A stretch of DNA of 33,191 bases from Pseudomonadota bacterium (GCA_021808445.1 JAKBBP010000030.1:1-33191), one strand, 5' to 3'. Positions 9,725-20,054 are shown, counted from the stretch's first letter. Notes: a model not told the origin generated them from the letters alone. Numbers and translations are program-made.

Positions 9725-11647
9725 ATGCCATCGCCTTCCCAGGAAGCCTCCAACCAGTTCGCGCTGCTCGGGCAGCGCCGCTTCGCGCCATTTTTCGCGA
9801 CCCTGCTTCTCGGCGCCGCCAACGACAACCTGCTCAAGTTCGCGTTCACCGTGCTGGTGACCTACCAGCTGCAGGTGCAGTGGCTGCCATCGCGCACCGC
9901 GGGCCTGTGGATCGGTGCGGTGTTCATCGCGCCCTTCGTCCTGTTCTCCGCCAGCAGCGGGCAGCTGGCCGACAAGTTCGACAAGGCCCGGCTGATCCGC
10001 CGGGTCAAGGACCTGGAGATCGCGATCATGGTCCTGGCCGTCTGGGGCTTCGCACACCATGCCGCGGGATGGCTGCTGGCCTGCGTGTTCCTCATGGGTC
10101 TGCACTCCACGCTGTTCGGGCCTGTCAAGTACGCCTACCTCCCCGCCCATCTGCGCGAGCGCGAACTCACCGGCGGCAACGGCATGGTCGAGACGGGAAC
10201 CTTCGTGGCCATCCTGCTGGGCAACCTGGCCGGTGGCCTGCTGATGACCCTGCCCTGGGCGGGCGCGCCCCAGGTGGGATGGGCCTGCCTGGCGCTGGCG
10301 CTGCTGGGGCGCGCGGCGGCGAGTCGCATCCCGGACACGCCGCCCACCGATCCCGCGCTGCGCCTGAGTGCCAACCCACTGGGCGAGACCTGGCGCAATC
10401 TGCGCCTGGCGCGCGGCAAGCCCGTCGTGTTCCGCTCGCTGCTGGGCATCAGCTGGATGTGGTTCTTCGGCGCCGTGTTCCTGAGCCAGTTCCCCAGTTT
10501 CGCCAGGGAGGTGCTGCACGGAGACGTCCAGGTGGCCTCGTTCCTGCTGGTGGTGTTCTCGGTGGGCATCGCCACGGGCTCGCTGCTGTGCGAAAGCCTG
10601 GGACGACGCCACGTGGAAATCGGCCTGGTTCCGCTGGGAGCGCTGGGCATGAGCCTCTTCGCGATCGACCTGTACTTCGCCTCGCGCTCCCTGCCGCCGG
10701 CCTCCGGGCCGGGCCTGCGCGACTTCCTGGCGGCCGCCCCGAACTGGCGGGTCCTGGCCGACCTGGCGCTGCTCAGCCTGAGCACGGGGCTGTACAGCGT
10801 GCCCATGTACGCGCTGGTGCAATGGCGTTCCCAGCCTTCCCACCGCGCGCGCATCATCGCGGCGAACAACATCCTCAATGCCTTGTTCATGGTGGCCAGC
10901 GCGGGCTTCGCGTCCTGCCTGCTCGGCCTCGGCTGCTCGGTCCCGCAGGTGTTCCTGTGCACGGGCCTGCTCAACGCGGCGGTCGCGGTCTACATTTTCC
11001 TGCTCGTGCCCGAGTACCTGCTGCGGTTCGTCGCATGGGTGCTCACCCATCTGGTGTACCGCTTCCAGGTGCAGGGCGCGGCGGCGATCCCGGCCGACGG
11101 CCCCGCGGTGCTGGTCTGCAATCACGTGAGCTTCGTCGATGCCGTGCTGCTCATGGCGGCCAGTCCGCGGCCGGTTCGCTTCCTGATGGATCACGGAATG
11201 TTCCGGACCCCGCTGCTGGGCTGGCTTTTCCGGCTGTCGCGGGCCATTCCGGTGGCCCCGCGCGAGGCTGAACCCCAGGTCTACGAAGCAGCCTTCGAGC
11301 AGGCTCTGCGTACCCTGCGCGACGGAGACCTGCTGGCCATCTTCCCGGAAGGCAGCATCACCCGCGACGGCCGCCTGCAGGCGTTCCGGCCCGGCGTGCT
11401 GCGCATCCTGGAGCGCGCGCAGGCCGAGGGTCTGGCCGTGCCGGTGGTCCCCATGGCCCTGACCGACATGTGGGGTTCCTTCTTCAGCCGCATCGAGGTG
11501 CGCCAGGGCCGCAATGTCGCGATGGTGCGGCCCCTGCGCCGCGGCTGGATGAATCGCGTGGGCCTGCGCGTGGGCGAGCCGCTGCAGGCAGGGAAGCTCA
11601 GTTGCGAATCCCTGCGCGACGCGGTGCGGCGCCTCGCGCAGGCCTGA
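9725..11647 (+). CDS. Fused MFS (LplT-like) transporter and PlsC-type lysophospholipid acyltransferase
   Basis: A 640-residue inner-membrane protein in two parts. Residues about 15-430 are an MFS transporter opening FFATLLLGAANDNLLKFAF, as in the lysophospholipid flippase LplT. Residues about 435-640 are a PlsC/LPLAT acyltransferase with NHVSFVD (His467 to Asp472, HX4D) and FPEGS at 540-544. In enterobacteria LplT and Aas cooperate to flip lysophospholipids inward and re-acylate them; this fusion likely does both steps in one chain. Unlike the longer triple fusions, it stops after PlsC and has no acyl-ACP synthetase (AMP-binding) part, so the acyl donor must be supplied by another protein. 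The start has GGAG eight to ten bases upstream. It is convergent with the EIIC-EAL gene, with an 8-base gap. Confidence 0.88.
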   Translation: MPSPSQEASNQFALLGQRRFAPFFATLLLGAANDNLLKFAFTVLVTYQLQVQWLPSRTAGLWIGAVFIAPFVLFSASSGQLADKFDKARLIRRVKDLEIAIMVLAVWGFAHHAAGWLLACVFLMGLHSTLFGPVKYAYLPAHLRERELTGGNGMVETGTFVAILLGNLAGGLLMTLPWAGAPQVGWACLALALLGRAAASRIPDTPPTDPALRLSANPLGETWRNLRLARGKPVVFRSLLGISWMWFFGAVFLSQFPSFAREVLHGDVQVASFLLVVFSVGIATGSLLCESLGRRHVEIGLVPLGALGMSLFAIDLYFASRSLPPASGPGLRDFLAAAPNWRVLADLALLSLSTGLYSVPMYALVQWRSQPSHRARIIAANNILNALFMVASAGFASCLLGLGCSVPQVFLCTGLLNAAVAVYIFLLVPEYLLRFVAWVLTHLVYRFQVQGAAAIPADGPAVLVCNHVSFVDAVLLMAASPRPVRFLMDHGMFRTPLLGWLFRLSRAIPVAPREAEPQVYEAAFEQALRTLRDGDLLAIFPEGSITRDGRLQAFRPGVLRILERAQAEGLAVPVVPMALTDMWGSFFSRIEVRQGRNVAMVRPLRRGWMNRVGLRVGEPLQAGKLSCESLRDAVRRLAQA

Positions 11648-11655
11648 GCCCAGGT

Positions 11656-13773
11656 TCAGCGCAGCAGTTCCACAGTCATGTCCTGCTGACTGGGTACGCC
11701 GGAGCCGCGCATGCGATCGACACTGGAGGCGAAATACTCCAGGCAGCGCGCTTCGTCGAGGGGGGCGCTGTGGTACCAGCCCTGGAACACGTCGCACCCC
11801 ATGGCCTCGAGCGCACGGCGCTGCTGCACGGTCTCCACAAACTCCGCCACCACCTGGACGTTGCGCGTGCGTCCGAGCATCACGATGGTACGGATGATGT
11901 CCGCGTTGGTGGGATTGTCCAGCAGGTCCCGGGTGAGCGAGCCGTCGATCTTGATGGCGTGCACGTCGAAGCGGCGCAGGTACAGCAGCGAGGACGAACC
12001 CATGCCGAAGTCATCGATGGCCAGGCGGACCCCTGTGCGCTCGAGTTCCGCCAGCACATGGTCCACCACCGGCCCGTCGGGCAGCGCGACGGTTTCCGTG
12101 ATCTCCAGCTCGATTTCCCCGGGGGCCAGGCCATGGCGCTCCAGGCAGCGTTGCACCTGCTGCGCCAGCAGCGGATCGGTCAGCTGAAGCGGCGACAGAT
12201 TGACCGCCATGGTCAGATCGCGGTGGCCGGCCTGGTTCCAGCGCGCCTTCGCCGCGCAGGCCTGGTCCAGCACCCAGCTGCCCAGGCGCAGCATGTCGCC
12301 GCTCTGCTCGGCCAGGCGCACGATCAGCGCCGCCGGCACCGGACCGTGGCGGGGGTGGTCCCAGCGCAACAGGGCCTCGGCGCCCACCGCCCATCCTGCT
12401 CGATCATGCATGGGCTGGAAAGCCAGCCACAGCTGGTTGCGCGCAAGTGCCGGCCGCAGTTCGTCGAGCAGTCCGCGGGCGACCAGGCGAGACTGGCCGT
12501 GCCAGGCCGACGCCGGCGTGTCGCTGGCGCTGGCCAGGATCTCCCGCTTGGCCGACTCGAAGGCCTGCGCGCGCGACTGGCGCAGCCGCGCGTCCGCGCG
12601 CCGGACGAAGGGCAGGTAGCAGGCCGTGCCCAGCGCGATCTCCACGATCTGCAGCGCGACCCCGCGCCACGAGCCGGTGAGCAGCCAGCCAGACAGCAGG
12701 GCCGGCGTGGTCCAGACCAGCCCCGGATCCTGCAGGTGCACCCATCCTCCCTGTGCCGCGCCGACCACGAGCAGGCTCAGAAGCACCGGGACCCCCAGGA
12801 AGGGCAGCAGGTACAAGGGGTTGAGCACCAGCGGCAGGCCGTACAGCAGGATGTCGTTGATATTGAACAGCGAGGGCAGGAGCGCGAGCTTGGCGATGCC
12901 CCGCTGGGCGCGGTCGCGCGAGCCGATGGCGATGGCCAGCAGCAGGCCCAGCGTGGCACCCGATCCGCCGAGCATCACGAAACCATCGAACATGGGCCTC
13001 CAGGCCAGCGAGGCCGCGTAGGCGGCGCCGTCCGGAGCGAACAGATCCCTCGACACGTAGGCGTCCATGGCCATGGTTCCGTGCAGGCCGACGAACCACA
13101 GCAACTGATCGATCAGCGCCGCCGAAACGCTGAGCACCCAGACCCCCGCCTGGCGTGCCTGCGCCCAGGCCACCAGCGGCTCCAGGGGATGCACACCCAG
13201 CGCCGGCAGGTGGCCCCAGGCCTGGGCCGCGGCGGCCATCAGCAGCCCGATGGCCGCCATGGCCGGGCTCAGGCGCAGCGCGTGGTACAGCGAGGCGTCG
13301 GTGTCGTAGGGCAGTCGGATCAGGTCCATCAGGTGCCATCGCTCGGCCAGGCGCAGAAGCTCCACCGTGGCCACGCCGACCAGCAGTCCCAGGAACATGC
13401 TGCCGAAGCCGAAGTTCACGGCGCCGTCGTGAAGCACCGCCGACACCACGACGAAGTTGACGATCGCGCAGATCGCCACCATCAGGGGGGGCTGGCGCCC
13501 GGCCAGGCCGGCTGGCGCGGGAAGCCGGTGGGACAGCTGCACCGCGGTCACCGCGCACAGCGCGATGCCGAAGATGCCCAGGAAGGCCAGGTTGGCATGA
13601 TCGAGGCGTGCGTGCCAGTCCGCGCCGAAGGCGTGGCGCATGGCCATCTGGTACGCGGCGAGAGGAAAGGAGCCGGCCAGCACCGCCAGCACGCGCAGGA
13701 AGGTCAGGGGCAGCAGCGCGACGAACCCGTCGCGTATGGACATCAGCCAGGCATGGGCGCGCTGCATGGCCAT
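11656..13773 (-). CDS. PTS EIIC-like membrane domain fused to EAL cyclic-di-GMP phosphodiesterase
   Basis: A 705-residue membrane protein. Residues about 1-395 match the EIIC channel of cellobiose/chitobiose-type PTS permeases, including GLHG with His231, GGSGATLGL at 269-276 and FNIND..LYGLPLVLNPLY at 303-321. In true permeases that last motif reads NEP; here Glu is Asp307 and Pro is Ile308. Residues about 435-690 are an EAL domain: EALLRW (E466), N525, EITE (E557-E560), DDFG (D587, D588), K608, E644, E647 and Q664 are present, so c-di-GMP hydrolysis looks possible. The usual AEGVE is AEFVE. No EIIA, EIIB or sugar-hydrolase gene is nearby, which favours a sugar or membrane-state sensor over a transporter. 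ATG 13767 is an alternative start; neither has a clear ribosome site. Confidence 0.9.
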   Translation of the reverse strand: MAMQRAHAWLMSIRDGFVALLPLTFLRVLAVLAGSFPLAAYQMAMRHAFGADWHARLDHANLAFLGIFGIALCAVTAVQLSHRLPAPAGLAGRQPPLMVAICAIVNFVVVSAVLHDGAVNFGFGSMFLGLLVGVATVELLRLAERWHLMDLIRLPYDTDASLYHALRLSPAMAAIGLLMAAAAQAWGHLPALGVHPLEPLVAWAQARQAGVWVLSVSAALIDQLLWFVGLHGTMAMDAYVSRDLFAPDGAAYAASLAWRPMFDGFVMLGGSGATLGLLLAIAIGSRDRAQRGIAKLALLPSLFNINDILLYGLPLVLNPLYLLPFLGVPVLLSLLVVGAAQGGWVHLQDPGLVWTTPALLSGWLLTGSWRGVALQIVEIALGTACYLPFVRRADARLRQSRAQAFESAKREILASASDTPASAWHGQSRLVARGLLDELRPALARNQLWLAFQPMHDRAGWAVGAEALLRWDHPRHGPVPAALIVRLAEQSGDMLRLGSWVLDQACAAKARWNQAGHRDLTMAVNLSPLQLTDPLLAQQVQRCLERHGLAPGEIELEITETVALPDGPVVDHVLAELERTGVRLAIDDFGMGSSSLLYLRRFDVHAIKIDGSLTRDLLDNPTNADIIRTIVMLGRTRNVQVVAEFVETVQQRRALEAMGCDVFQGWYHSAPLDEARCLEYFASSVDRMRGSGVPSQQDMTVELLR

Positions 13774-14076
13774 GGATCGTGATCGCGTGAGGCGGAAAGG
13801 GGGTTCGGCTGCGGGAAAACCCGAGCCGCCGGGCGGCTTCCAGTCATGGATGCATTGTGGATGAATCGGCGCGATGCCGGAAGTGGCGCGAGCATGGCAC
13901 GCCGCAGCATCGGCTTGGGATGAAACCGGGAGAGATCAGGTGAAATCCTCGCGTAGCCGTGCGATCATCTGGTGCAAAGCGGAACAGCCTTGGGGAAAGG
14001 TCGCGGGGCTTTGGCTTTCCTGGTTTCCCGGCCTCCCCGGCTGCGCGCGGGGCTTCATGCCCTGGGCTCGTGGACC
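13774..14076. promoter_or_regulatory. Divergent intergenic region between two cyclic-di-GMP genes
   Basis: About 300 bases separate the start codons of the EIIC-EAL gene (leftward) and the GAF/GGDEF/EAL gene (rightward), so both promoters must lie here unless the rightward gene starts at the in-frame GTG 13972. I see no convincing -35/-10 pair, no tRNA and no short gene. There is a small dyad, GATCGTGATC, next to the leftward start. Confidence 0.5.
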
Positions 14077-17000
14077 ATGACGCGGGAAATGTGGATGAAC
14101 CTGCCGCAGCCAACGCATCATCCCCCGGACCGGAGGTCTGCCCCGGTGCCCGCGCGCGAAAGCGAGCGACTGCATGCGCTGGCGGAGCTTGGGGTGCTGG
14201 ACACTCCACCGGAGCCGGTGTTCGACCAGCTCGCGGCATGTGCGGCGCGCGTGCTGGACGTGCCGGTGGCCGCGGTCTCCCTGATCGACGCCAGGCGCCA
14301 ATGGTTCAAGGCCCTGGTGGGCCTGGATGCTGCCGAGGCGCCGCGGGAGACTCCGCGTGAGGAGGCGCTTTGCGCACATACCATCGCCGGCGAAGGTTGG
14401 CTGGAAGTGGCGGATGCGAGTGCCGACCCGCGCTTCGCCGACAACCCCCTGGTGCTGCGATCCCCCGGCATCCGCTTCTATGCCGGCGCCGCGCTGCGCA
14501 GCACCGAGGGCCTCAACGTGGGCACGCTGTGCGTGCTGGATTTCCGGCCTCGCCGGCTCACGCCGGCGCAGCGCCAGACCCTGCAGGCGCTGGCGGACCA
14601 GGCCAGCCATGCCTTGCAGGCGAGACAGACGGCCTGGCGCCTCGAGCTCACGCGGCGCCAATTGCAGCGCGCCGTCGATTTCAACGCCATGCTCGCACAG
14701 GCTTCCGAGGCGATTGCGATGGCCCAGGAGCCAGGCGGACTCCTGCAGGAGGTCTGCAACATCGCGGTGCGCCGCGGCGGCCTGGCGCTGGCCTACGTGG
14801 CGCGCCCGGACGCCGGCGCCAGCCAGGACCTGCTGGCCTGCGCGGGGAACGAGGCGCTGCGTCGCGCACCGGACGCCAGTGCCACGGTTCCCATCCAGCG
14901 CGCGGGCCGGACCTGGGCGGTGCTGGGCGCGCTGCATGCCGACGCCGACCCCCGCTCCCCGGAAATGCGGGGCCTGATGGGCGAGCTGGCGGCCAACATC
15001 GCTCGCGGACTCGACCGCCTGGAGGCGCAGCAGCGCGAACGCGAGCTTGCCGGCATCCAGCGCACCCTTCTGGACAACACCCTGGCCGGTATCGTCATGG
15101 TGCGCGATCGCAGGGTGCTCAAGGCCAACCAGCGCTTTGCGCAGCTCCTGGGCTACGACGGCCCCGCCAGCGTCGAGGGCCAGCCGGGACGCAGATTCTT
15201 CGCCGACGATGCGGAATACGAGCGCGTCGGGCGTCTGTACGCACAGGCCGGAACGCAGGGCCCCGTCTCGATCATGGATATGCGCCTGCTGCGCAGCGAC
15301 GGCCAGGAGCTGCTGTGCGACGGTTCGCTCGGGCTGCCCGCCGACGGTGACGGCACGATGTTCGTGTGGACCTTGCAGGACGTGACCGAACGCGCGCGCC
15401 TGCAGCGGCGCCTGCGCTACGAGGCCCTGCACGATCCGCTGAGCGCGCTGCCCAACCGACGCGCGCTCGAGCAGCACCTGCCAGGGGCCCTGGAGCGCGC
15501 ACGCAGGCTCGAGGCGGTGCTGGCGGTGGGCATTCTGGACCTCGACGATTTCAAGCCCGTCAACGATCTCTACGGACATGAGGCCGGGGACCTGCTGCTG
15601 CGCGAGTTCGCGGCGCGCATGCGCGGCCTGTTGCGAGAATCGGATTTCCTGGCACGCCTGGGCGGCGACGAGTTCGTGGTGGTGCTCGAGGACCTGAGCG
15701 AGCCGGTGCTGCTGCGCGAGCTCGATGCCGTCATGCGCCGCCTGCACACCGCCGTGGAACGCGGCTTCGCCCTGGCCTCCGGTGCGCAGGCCGCGGTGGG
15801 CATGACCATGGGCCTGGCCATCTTTCCGGCCGACGGACCCGACGCCGACTCGCTGCTGCGCAAGGCCGACGCGGCGCTGTACCAGGCCAAGGCGCGCAAG
15901 GCCGAGCGCGAGCGCTGGTGGCAGCTGGGTGCGCGCTCCGCGGGCGACGAGTCGCAGGATGTGCGCCCCGACCCCTATGGGCCGCGGGCCTGCGCATTGC
16001 TCGGCGAGCTTGCGGGGCCGCTGACACAGGCCGTCGAAGGCTTTTTGCGCGACTTCTACGCGCAGCTGGGCCGCGACGAGGATTCCGCCCCGATGGTGGA
16101 TCTGCTGTCCGATCAGGAGCTCGACGCCATACGCGACGTGCACGCCAGGCATCTGCGCCAGCTGCTCGATCCCGCACGCACGCGCGAGGAACTGGTGCAG
16201 CGTTCGGAGCGCGTGGGGGTCAAGCAGGCGCTGATGGGCATCGAGCCCAGCCTGCTGGTGCGCCCGATGGCCGCCTTCCGGCAGCAGGTGATCGAAGGCC
16301 TGGGTGCCGCCCGCATTCCCGCGGCCACGCGGCGGGAGTTGCTGCGGGTCATCGAGGACCGGCTGCAGGAGGATCTGCAGTACGAATTGCGCGGAATGTC
16401 CGCCACGGTGCGCGCCTACCAGAATGTGCTGATCGGCCACACGGTGCCCGCAGGTGTGCTTTGGCGGGACGCGCTTCGCGATCTGATCGGGCCCATCGGG
16501 GCCTTGCCCGGCATCCTGGCCTGCCTGGTGCTGCGTCCGAATGCCAGCAATGAGTTCGCCGTGGAGGCGGCGAGCGGACCTCGTGCGCAGGAGATCTCGG
16601 GCATCCTGGTCGACGTTCGCTACAAGGCACGGCTGGATCCGGGCGAGCTGACCGGGCGCGGGCCCATCGCGCTGACCTGGCGCGGCGCAGCCATCCAGCG
16701 CGTCGCCTCCTACGCGCGCGATCAACGCGTGCTGCATTGGCGCGCTCCCATGCTGGCGCTGGGCGTGCGCAGCGCCGTCACGCTGGCCGTGCTGGACACG
16801 CAGGGCAAGCCGAGTTTCGTGCTGGCCATCTACGGCTCCTATCCGCACCAGTTCGATTCGGCCTGGATGCAGCAGACGGTCAAGGCGCTGCAGCAGCATG
16901 CCGGGCGCGTGTGGCAGGCCAGCCGCGTGCCCCTGCCAGGAGGGATCATCCCGCAGGACGTGGCCAACGCCTGCCGCGAGAGCCTGTTCAGCAACGGACT

Positions 17001-17967
17001 GCGCATGTACGTGCAGCCGGTGGTCAACCTGCTCGACGGGCGCTGCGAGAGAGTCGAGGCGCTGGCGCGCCTGATGATGCCCGACGGCCGGGTGCTGGCG
17101 CCGGGTGCCTTCCTGCCGATCCTCGGCGATGCCGAGCTCGACCACCTGTTCCGCAGCGGTCTCGAGCAGGTCTGTTCCCTGCTGCGGTCCTGGGACGAGG
17201 AGGGCCTGCACATGGGGGTGGCCCTGAACCTGGCGCCGTCCACCCTGCTGGACCCGCAATGTCCCCAGTGGGTGCGGGAGATCCTGCAGCGGCACGATAT
17301 CGAGGCCTCGCGCATCAGCCTGGAATTGCTGGAATCGCAGGCCCTGGACAGTGCCGCCCAGACCCGCGCCATCGATGCGCTGCGCGGCATCGGCGTCGGC
17401 CTGTCGATGGACGACCTGGGCGCCGGCTACAGCAGCCTGCAGCGCCTTTCGGTGCTTCCTTTCGACACCATCAAGATCGACCAGGGGCTGATCTCCTCCC
17501 TTCGGCACCTTCCGCTGCAGACCTTCGGCGTGATCCGCTCCATCGTGCAGCTGGCCAACGACCTGCGGCGCACGGTCATCGTCGAGGGGGTCGAGGACCA
17601 GGGCATCCAGGAAGTGGTGCGCATCCTGGGAGCGCGCTGGGCCCAGGGCTATGCCTTCACCCGGCCGATGCCGGCGGCTGACTTCGCGCAGTGGAGGGCC
17701 GGCTTTTCCCTCCCCAGGCGAGGTCAGGCAGTGTCGACCTTCCTCGGGGCGCTGGCTCATCATTGGCTGCTGGCGCCTGGGCGCATGCACCCGGCGCGGC
17801 ACGCGGCGCGAACCGCCCTGCTCGAATTCCTGCGCCTGTCCGGAGAGCAGGGCAGCGACATCTATCGCTACTACGAGCAGGCCTTTCCCGCGCCCGCATC
17901 CGCGCGCCGTGCGCTGCACGAGGTGCACGGCGAATGGCTGCTCTCGCGTCTGGAGTCCCGCGTCTGA
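14077..17967 (+). CDS. Hybrid GAF-GAF-PAS-GGDEF-globin-like-GAF-EAL cyclic-di-GMP enzyme
   Basis: A 1296-residue protein with no clear signal or membrane segment. Domains in order: GAF (about 30-185), a weaker GAF (198-316), PAS (326-440), GGDEF (443-610), a helical globin-like segment (640-775), GAF (785-950), EAL (965-1205) and a 90-residue unknown tail. GGDEF is intact at 529-533 with an inhibitory RxxD site at R520-D523. The EAL residues are intact: EAL 994-996, N1051, E1083, DD 1112-1113, K1133, E1170 and Q1190. It could therefore make and break c-di-GMP. In the globin-like part, [12 protein letters not shown] aligns with the region that carries the haem His in globin-coupled sensors, but Gln717 stands there. 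Several starts are possible (14077, 14089, 14095, GTG 13972); GGGAA precedes 14095. Confidence 0.88.
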   Translation: MTREMWMNLPQPTHHPPDRRSAPVPARESERLHALAELGVLDTPPEPVFDQLAACAARVLDVPVAAVSLIDARRQWFKALVGLDAAEAPRETPREEALCAHTIAGEGWLEVADASADPRFADNPLVLRSPGIRFYAGAALRSTEGLNVGTLCVLDFRPRRLTPAQRQTLQALADQASHALQARQTAWRLELTRRQLQRAVDFNAMLAQASEAIAMAQEPGGLLQEVCNIAVRRGGLALAYVARPDAGASQDLLACAGNEALRRAPDASATVPIQRAGRTWAVLGALHADADPRSPEMRGLMGELAANIARGLDRLEAQQRERELAGIQRTLLDNTLAGIVMVRDRRVLKANQRFAQLLGYDGPASVEGQPGRRFFADDAEYERVGRLYAQAGTQGPVSIMDMRLLRSDGQELLCDGSLGLPADGDGTMFVWTLQDVTERARLQRRLRYEALHDPLSALPNRRALEQHLPGALERARRLEAVLAVGILDLDDFKPVNDLYGHEAGDLLLREFAARMRGLLRESDFLARLGGDEFVVVLEDLSEPVLLRELDAVMRRLHTAVERGFALASGAQAAVGMTMGLAIFPADGPDADSLLRKADAALYQAKARKAERERWWQLGARSAGDESQDVRPDPYGPRACALLGELAGPLTQAVEGFLRDFYAQLGRDEDSAPMVDLLSDQELDAIRDVHARHLRQLLDPARTREELVQRSERVGVKQALMGIEPSLLVRPMAAFRQQVIEGLGAARIPAATRRELLRVIEDRLQEDLQYELRGMSATVRAYQNVLIGHTVPAGVLWRDALRDLIGPIGALPGILACLVLRPNASNEFAVEAASGPRAQEISGILVDVRYKARLDPGELTGRGPIALTWRGAAIQRVASYARDQRVLHWRAPMLALGVRSAVTLAVLDTQGKPSFVLAIYGSYPHQFDSAWMQQTVKALQQHAGRVWQASRVPLPGGIIPQDVANACRESLFSNGLRMYVQPVVNLLDGRCERVEALARLMMPDGRVLAPGAFLPILGDAELDHLFRSGLEQVCSLLRSWDEEGLHMGVALNLAPSTLLDPQCPQWVREILQRHDIEASRISLELLESQALDSAAQTRAIDALRGIGVGLSMDDLGAGYSSLQRLSVLPFDTIKIDQGLISSLRHLPLQTFGVIRSIVQLANDLRRTVIVEGVEDQGIQEVVRILGARWAQGYAFTRPMPAADFAQWRAGFSLPRRGQAVSTFLGALAHHWLLAPGRMHPARHAARTALLEFLRLSGEQGSDIYRYYEQAFPAPASARRALHEVHGEWLLSRLESRV

Positions 17968-18121
17968 GCAGGCATGGGGGAAGGGCGCATGCCGCGTTGC
18001 GGCCACGGGGCCAGGGGGCCAGCCTGGACCCGCGCTCGCGCCCTGCCTGCGCCCCGATGCGGCCCAGCGAAAGGACAGGGATGAGCGGGACAGGACACGA
18101 GGTCCTAGGATGTCAGGCAGC

Positions 18122-18147
18122 CTGGCGCTGCGGGCCTGCCGCGCCAG
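18122..18147. repeat. Short inverted repeat upstream of the aldo/keto reductase gene
   Basis: CTGGCGC (18122-18128) and GCGCCAG (18141-18147) are perfect inverted copies 12 bases apart, ending 26 bases before the reductase start. It could be an operator or a leader hairpin, but 7-bp dyads are common in DNA of this composition. Confidence 0.25.
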
Positions 18148-18173
18148 TGCTCCCTCGAACCAAGGAGCCAGTG

Positions 18174-19034
18174 ATGAGCGACACCGTTTCGCAGTCGCCC
18201 GCGCGCTTTCGCGTCGGCGGCGAACTCGAGATCCACCGCCTGGGATTCGGTGCCATGCGCATCACGGGCAAGGGCGTCTGGGGCCCACCCCCGGATCGCG
18301 AGGCCGCGCTGCGCCTGCTGCGCCGCGTGCCGGAACTCGGAGTCGACTTCATCGACACGGCGGATTCCTATGGCCCCGACGTGTCCGAGCAGCTGATCCG
18401 CGAGGCGCTGCACCCCTATGACGGACTGCTGATCGCCACCAAGGGCGGCCTGACCCGGGGCGGTCCCGACCAGTGGACGCCGGACGGACGTCCCGATTAC
18501 CTGATCGCCCAGGCCCGCAAGAGCCTGCGCAAGCTCGGAGTCGAGCGTATCGACCTGTGGCAGCTGCACCGCATCGATCCCAAGGTGCCGCGTGACGAGC
18601 AGTTCGGCGCCATTCGTCGCATGCTGGACGAGGGCCTGATCCGCCATGCCGGGCTCAGCGAGGTGGGCGTGGAGGACATCGAGGCGGCACGCAAGGTCTT
18701 TCCCGTCGCCACCGTGCAGAACCGCTACAACCTGGCCGACCGCGCGAGCGAACATGTGCTGGAGCACTGCGAGCGCCTGGGCATCGGCTTCATCCCCTGG
18801 TATCCCCTGGCGGCGGGAGGCCTGGCCCGTCCGGGCTCGGTGCTGGACGCCGTGGCGCGGCGCCATGGCGCCAGCAGCGGGCAGATCGCGCTGGCCTGGC
18901 TGCTGCGGCGCAGCCCGGTGATGCTGCCGATCCCCGGCACGGCCAGCATCGAGCATCTGGAGCAGAACATGGGCGCCGCCTCGGTGCACCTGTCCGACGA
19001 GGATTTCCACGCCATCGAGCAAGCCGCGCGCTGA
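18174..19034 (+). CDS. Aldo/keto reductase, YdbC/PdxI-like
   Basis: A 286-residue cytosolic NADPH-dependent aldo/keto reductase, exactly the length of E. coli YdbC (PdxI, a pyridoxal reductase), with similar wording at the N-terminus ([21 protein letters not shown]) and C-terminus ([14 protein letters not shown]). The catalytic tetrad is visible: Asp in FIDTADSYG, the Tyr of the same motif, Lys in LIATKGG, and His in WQLHRID. AAGGAG lies six bases before ATG 18174, which decides the start; the frame is open much further upstream, overlapping the preceding gene, but only by chance. It is convergent with the PLP lyase at 19053 (18-base gap). Pyridoxal reduction is a guess from likeness; many paralogues reduce other carbonyls. 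Confidence 0.87.
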   Translation: MSDTVSQSPARFRVGGELEIHRLGFGAMRITGKGVWGPPPDREAALRLLRRVPELGVDFIDTADSYGPDVSEQLIREALHPYDGLLIATKGGLTRGGPDQWTPDGRPDYLIAQARKSLRKLGVERIDLWQLHRIDPKVPRDEQFGAIRRMLDEGLIRHAGLSEVGVEDIEAARKVFPVATVQNRYNLADRASEHVLEHCERLGIGFIPWYPLAAGGLARPGSVLDAVARRHGASSGQIALAWLLRRSPVMLPIPGTASIEHLEQNMGAASVHLSDEDFHAIEQAAR

Positions 19035-19052
19035 AGCCCGGCTGCGCCGCGG

Positions 19053-20054
19053 TCACCGCCCGGGACGTGCGTGGGCCAGATCGTCGGGTGGCAGATCCAT
19101 GGCGCGGCGGAACATCTCCAGGTCGACGTTGCCACCGCTCAGCCACAGCCCGATGCGTCGGCCGCGCAGGCGCTCGCGCTGGGCCAGTGCCGCGGCCAGC
19201 GCGGCGGCGCCCGCTCCCTCGGCGAGATTGTGCGTGGCCGTGAAGTACAGACGCATCGCACGCAGCACCTGTTCGTCGTCCACGCGCACGATCTCGTCCA
19301 CCTGGCTCCAGATGATGTCCAGCGCCTGCGCATCGGGCACGCGGCAGGCCATGCCGTCGGCCACTTCGGTCAGGGCCGGCGCCTGCACCGCCCGGCGCTG
19401 CTCGAAGGAAAGGGCGTAGGCCTCGGCAAGGGTGGACACCACGCCGATGATTCGTGGTCTCGCGCCGAGTGCGGCACGCGCGGCGGCGGCCGCGCAGATG
19501 CCGGAGCCCAGCCCGATGGGCACGAACAGCAGGTCCAGTTCCGGCGCGGATTCGAGGAATTCCACCCATGCGCTGGCCACCCCCAGCAACAGGTCGGGAT
19601 GAAAGGAGGGGATGGCATGCAGGCCTCGCTCGGCACCCAGGCGCAGGGCCTGTTCACGAGCCGCCTGGAAATCCTCGCCGTGCTCGAGCAACTCCACCCC
19701 CAGGGCGCGCATGGCGGCATTTTTCTCGCGGCTGTTGCCGTGGGGCACCACGATGGTGGCGGCGAGCCCATGGCGCCGCGCCGCGAAGCCTATGCTCTGG
19801 CCGTGGTTTCCGCGCGTGGCCGAGATCACGCCCCTGCAATCCGGTTCGCGGCGGCGCAGGCCGTCGAAATACACCAGGCCGCCGCGCACCTTGAAGGCGC
19901 CCGTGGGTGTGTGGTTCTCGTGCTTGACCCACACCTGGGTGCCCAGCGCCTCGCACAACAGGGGCCACGCGTATTGCGGGGTCGGAGGCATCGCGCGGTA
20001 GACCAGGTCGGCCGCTTCGCGGATGCGGGACAAGCGGGACATTTCCGTGAACAT
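19053..20054 (-). CDS. Threonine/serine dehydratase-like PLP enzyme
   Basis: A 333-residue fold-type II PLP lyase that probably deaminates a hydroxy-amino acid in the cytosol. PLP lysine is K55 in TPTGAFKVRGGL, followed by SATRGNHGQSIGFAARRHG, and the phosphate loop is GLGSGICAA, in which only part of the usual Gly run is kept. The end LWLSGGNVDLEMF is typical of short threonine dehydratases without a regulatory domain. ATG 20054 is chosen because GGAG lies about nine bases upstream and the preceding in-frame 49 residues would run into the hairpin element and look non-coding. The GlxA-type regulator gene upstream ends 67 bases before it on the same strand. It is only distantly like the enzyme at 7681-8643, so not a recent duplicate. 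Confidence 0.83.
   Translation of the reverse strand: MFTEMSRLSRIREAADLVYRAMPPTPQYAWPLLCEALGTQVWVKHENHTPTGAFKVRGGLVYFDGLRRREPDCRGVISATRGNHGQSIGFAARRHGLAATIVVPHGNSREKNAAMRALGVELLEHGEDFQAAREQALRLGAERGLHAIPSFHPDLLLGVASAWVEFLESAPELDLLFVPIGLGSGICAAAAARAALGARPRIIGVVSTLAEAYALSFEQRRAVQAPALTEVADGMACRVPDAQALDIIWSQVDEIVRVDDEQVLRAMRLYFTATHNLAEGAGAAALAAALAQRERLRGRRIGLWLSGGNVDLEMFRRAMDLPPDDLAHARPGR

Noticed and set aside
13936-18006. 1356-codon open frame on the minus strand
   Set aside because: It is the exact antisense of the GAF/GGDEF/EAL gene, whose domains are clear. Its translation is low-complexity His/Gln/Arg-rich, as expected for antisense frames in GC-rich DNA.
17691-18173. Extended start of the aldo/keto reductase
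   Set aside because: It would overlap the end of the GGDEF/EAL gene. AAGGAG and family likeness both place the start at 18174.
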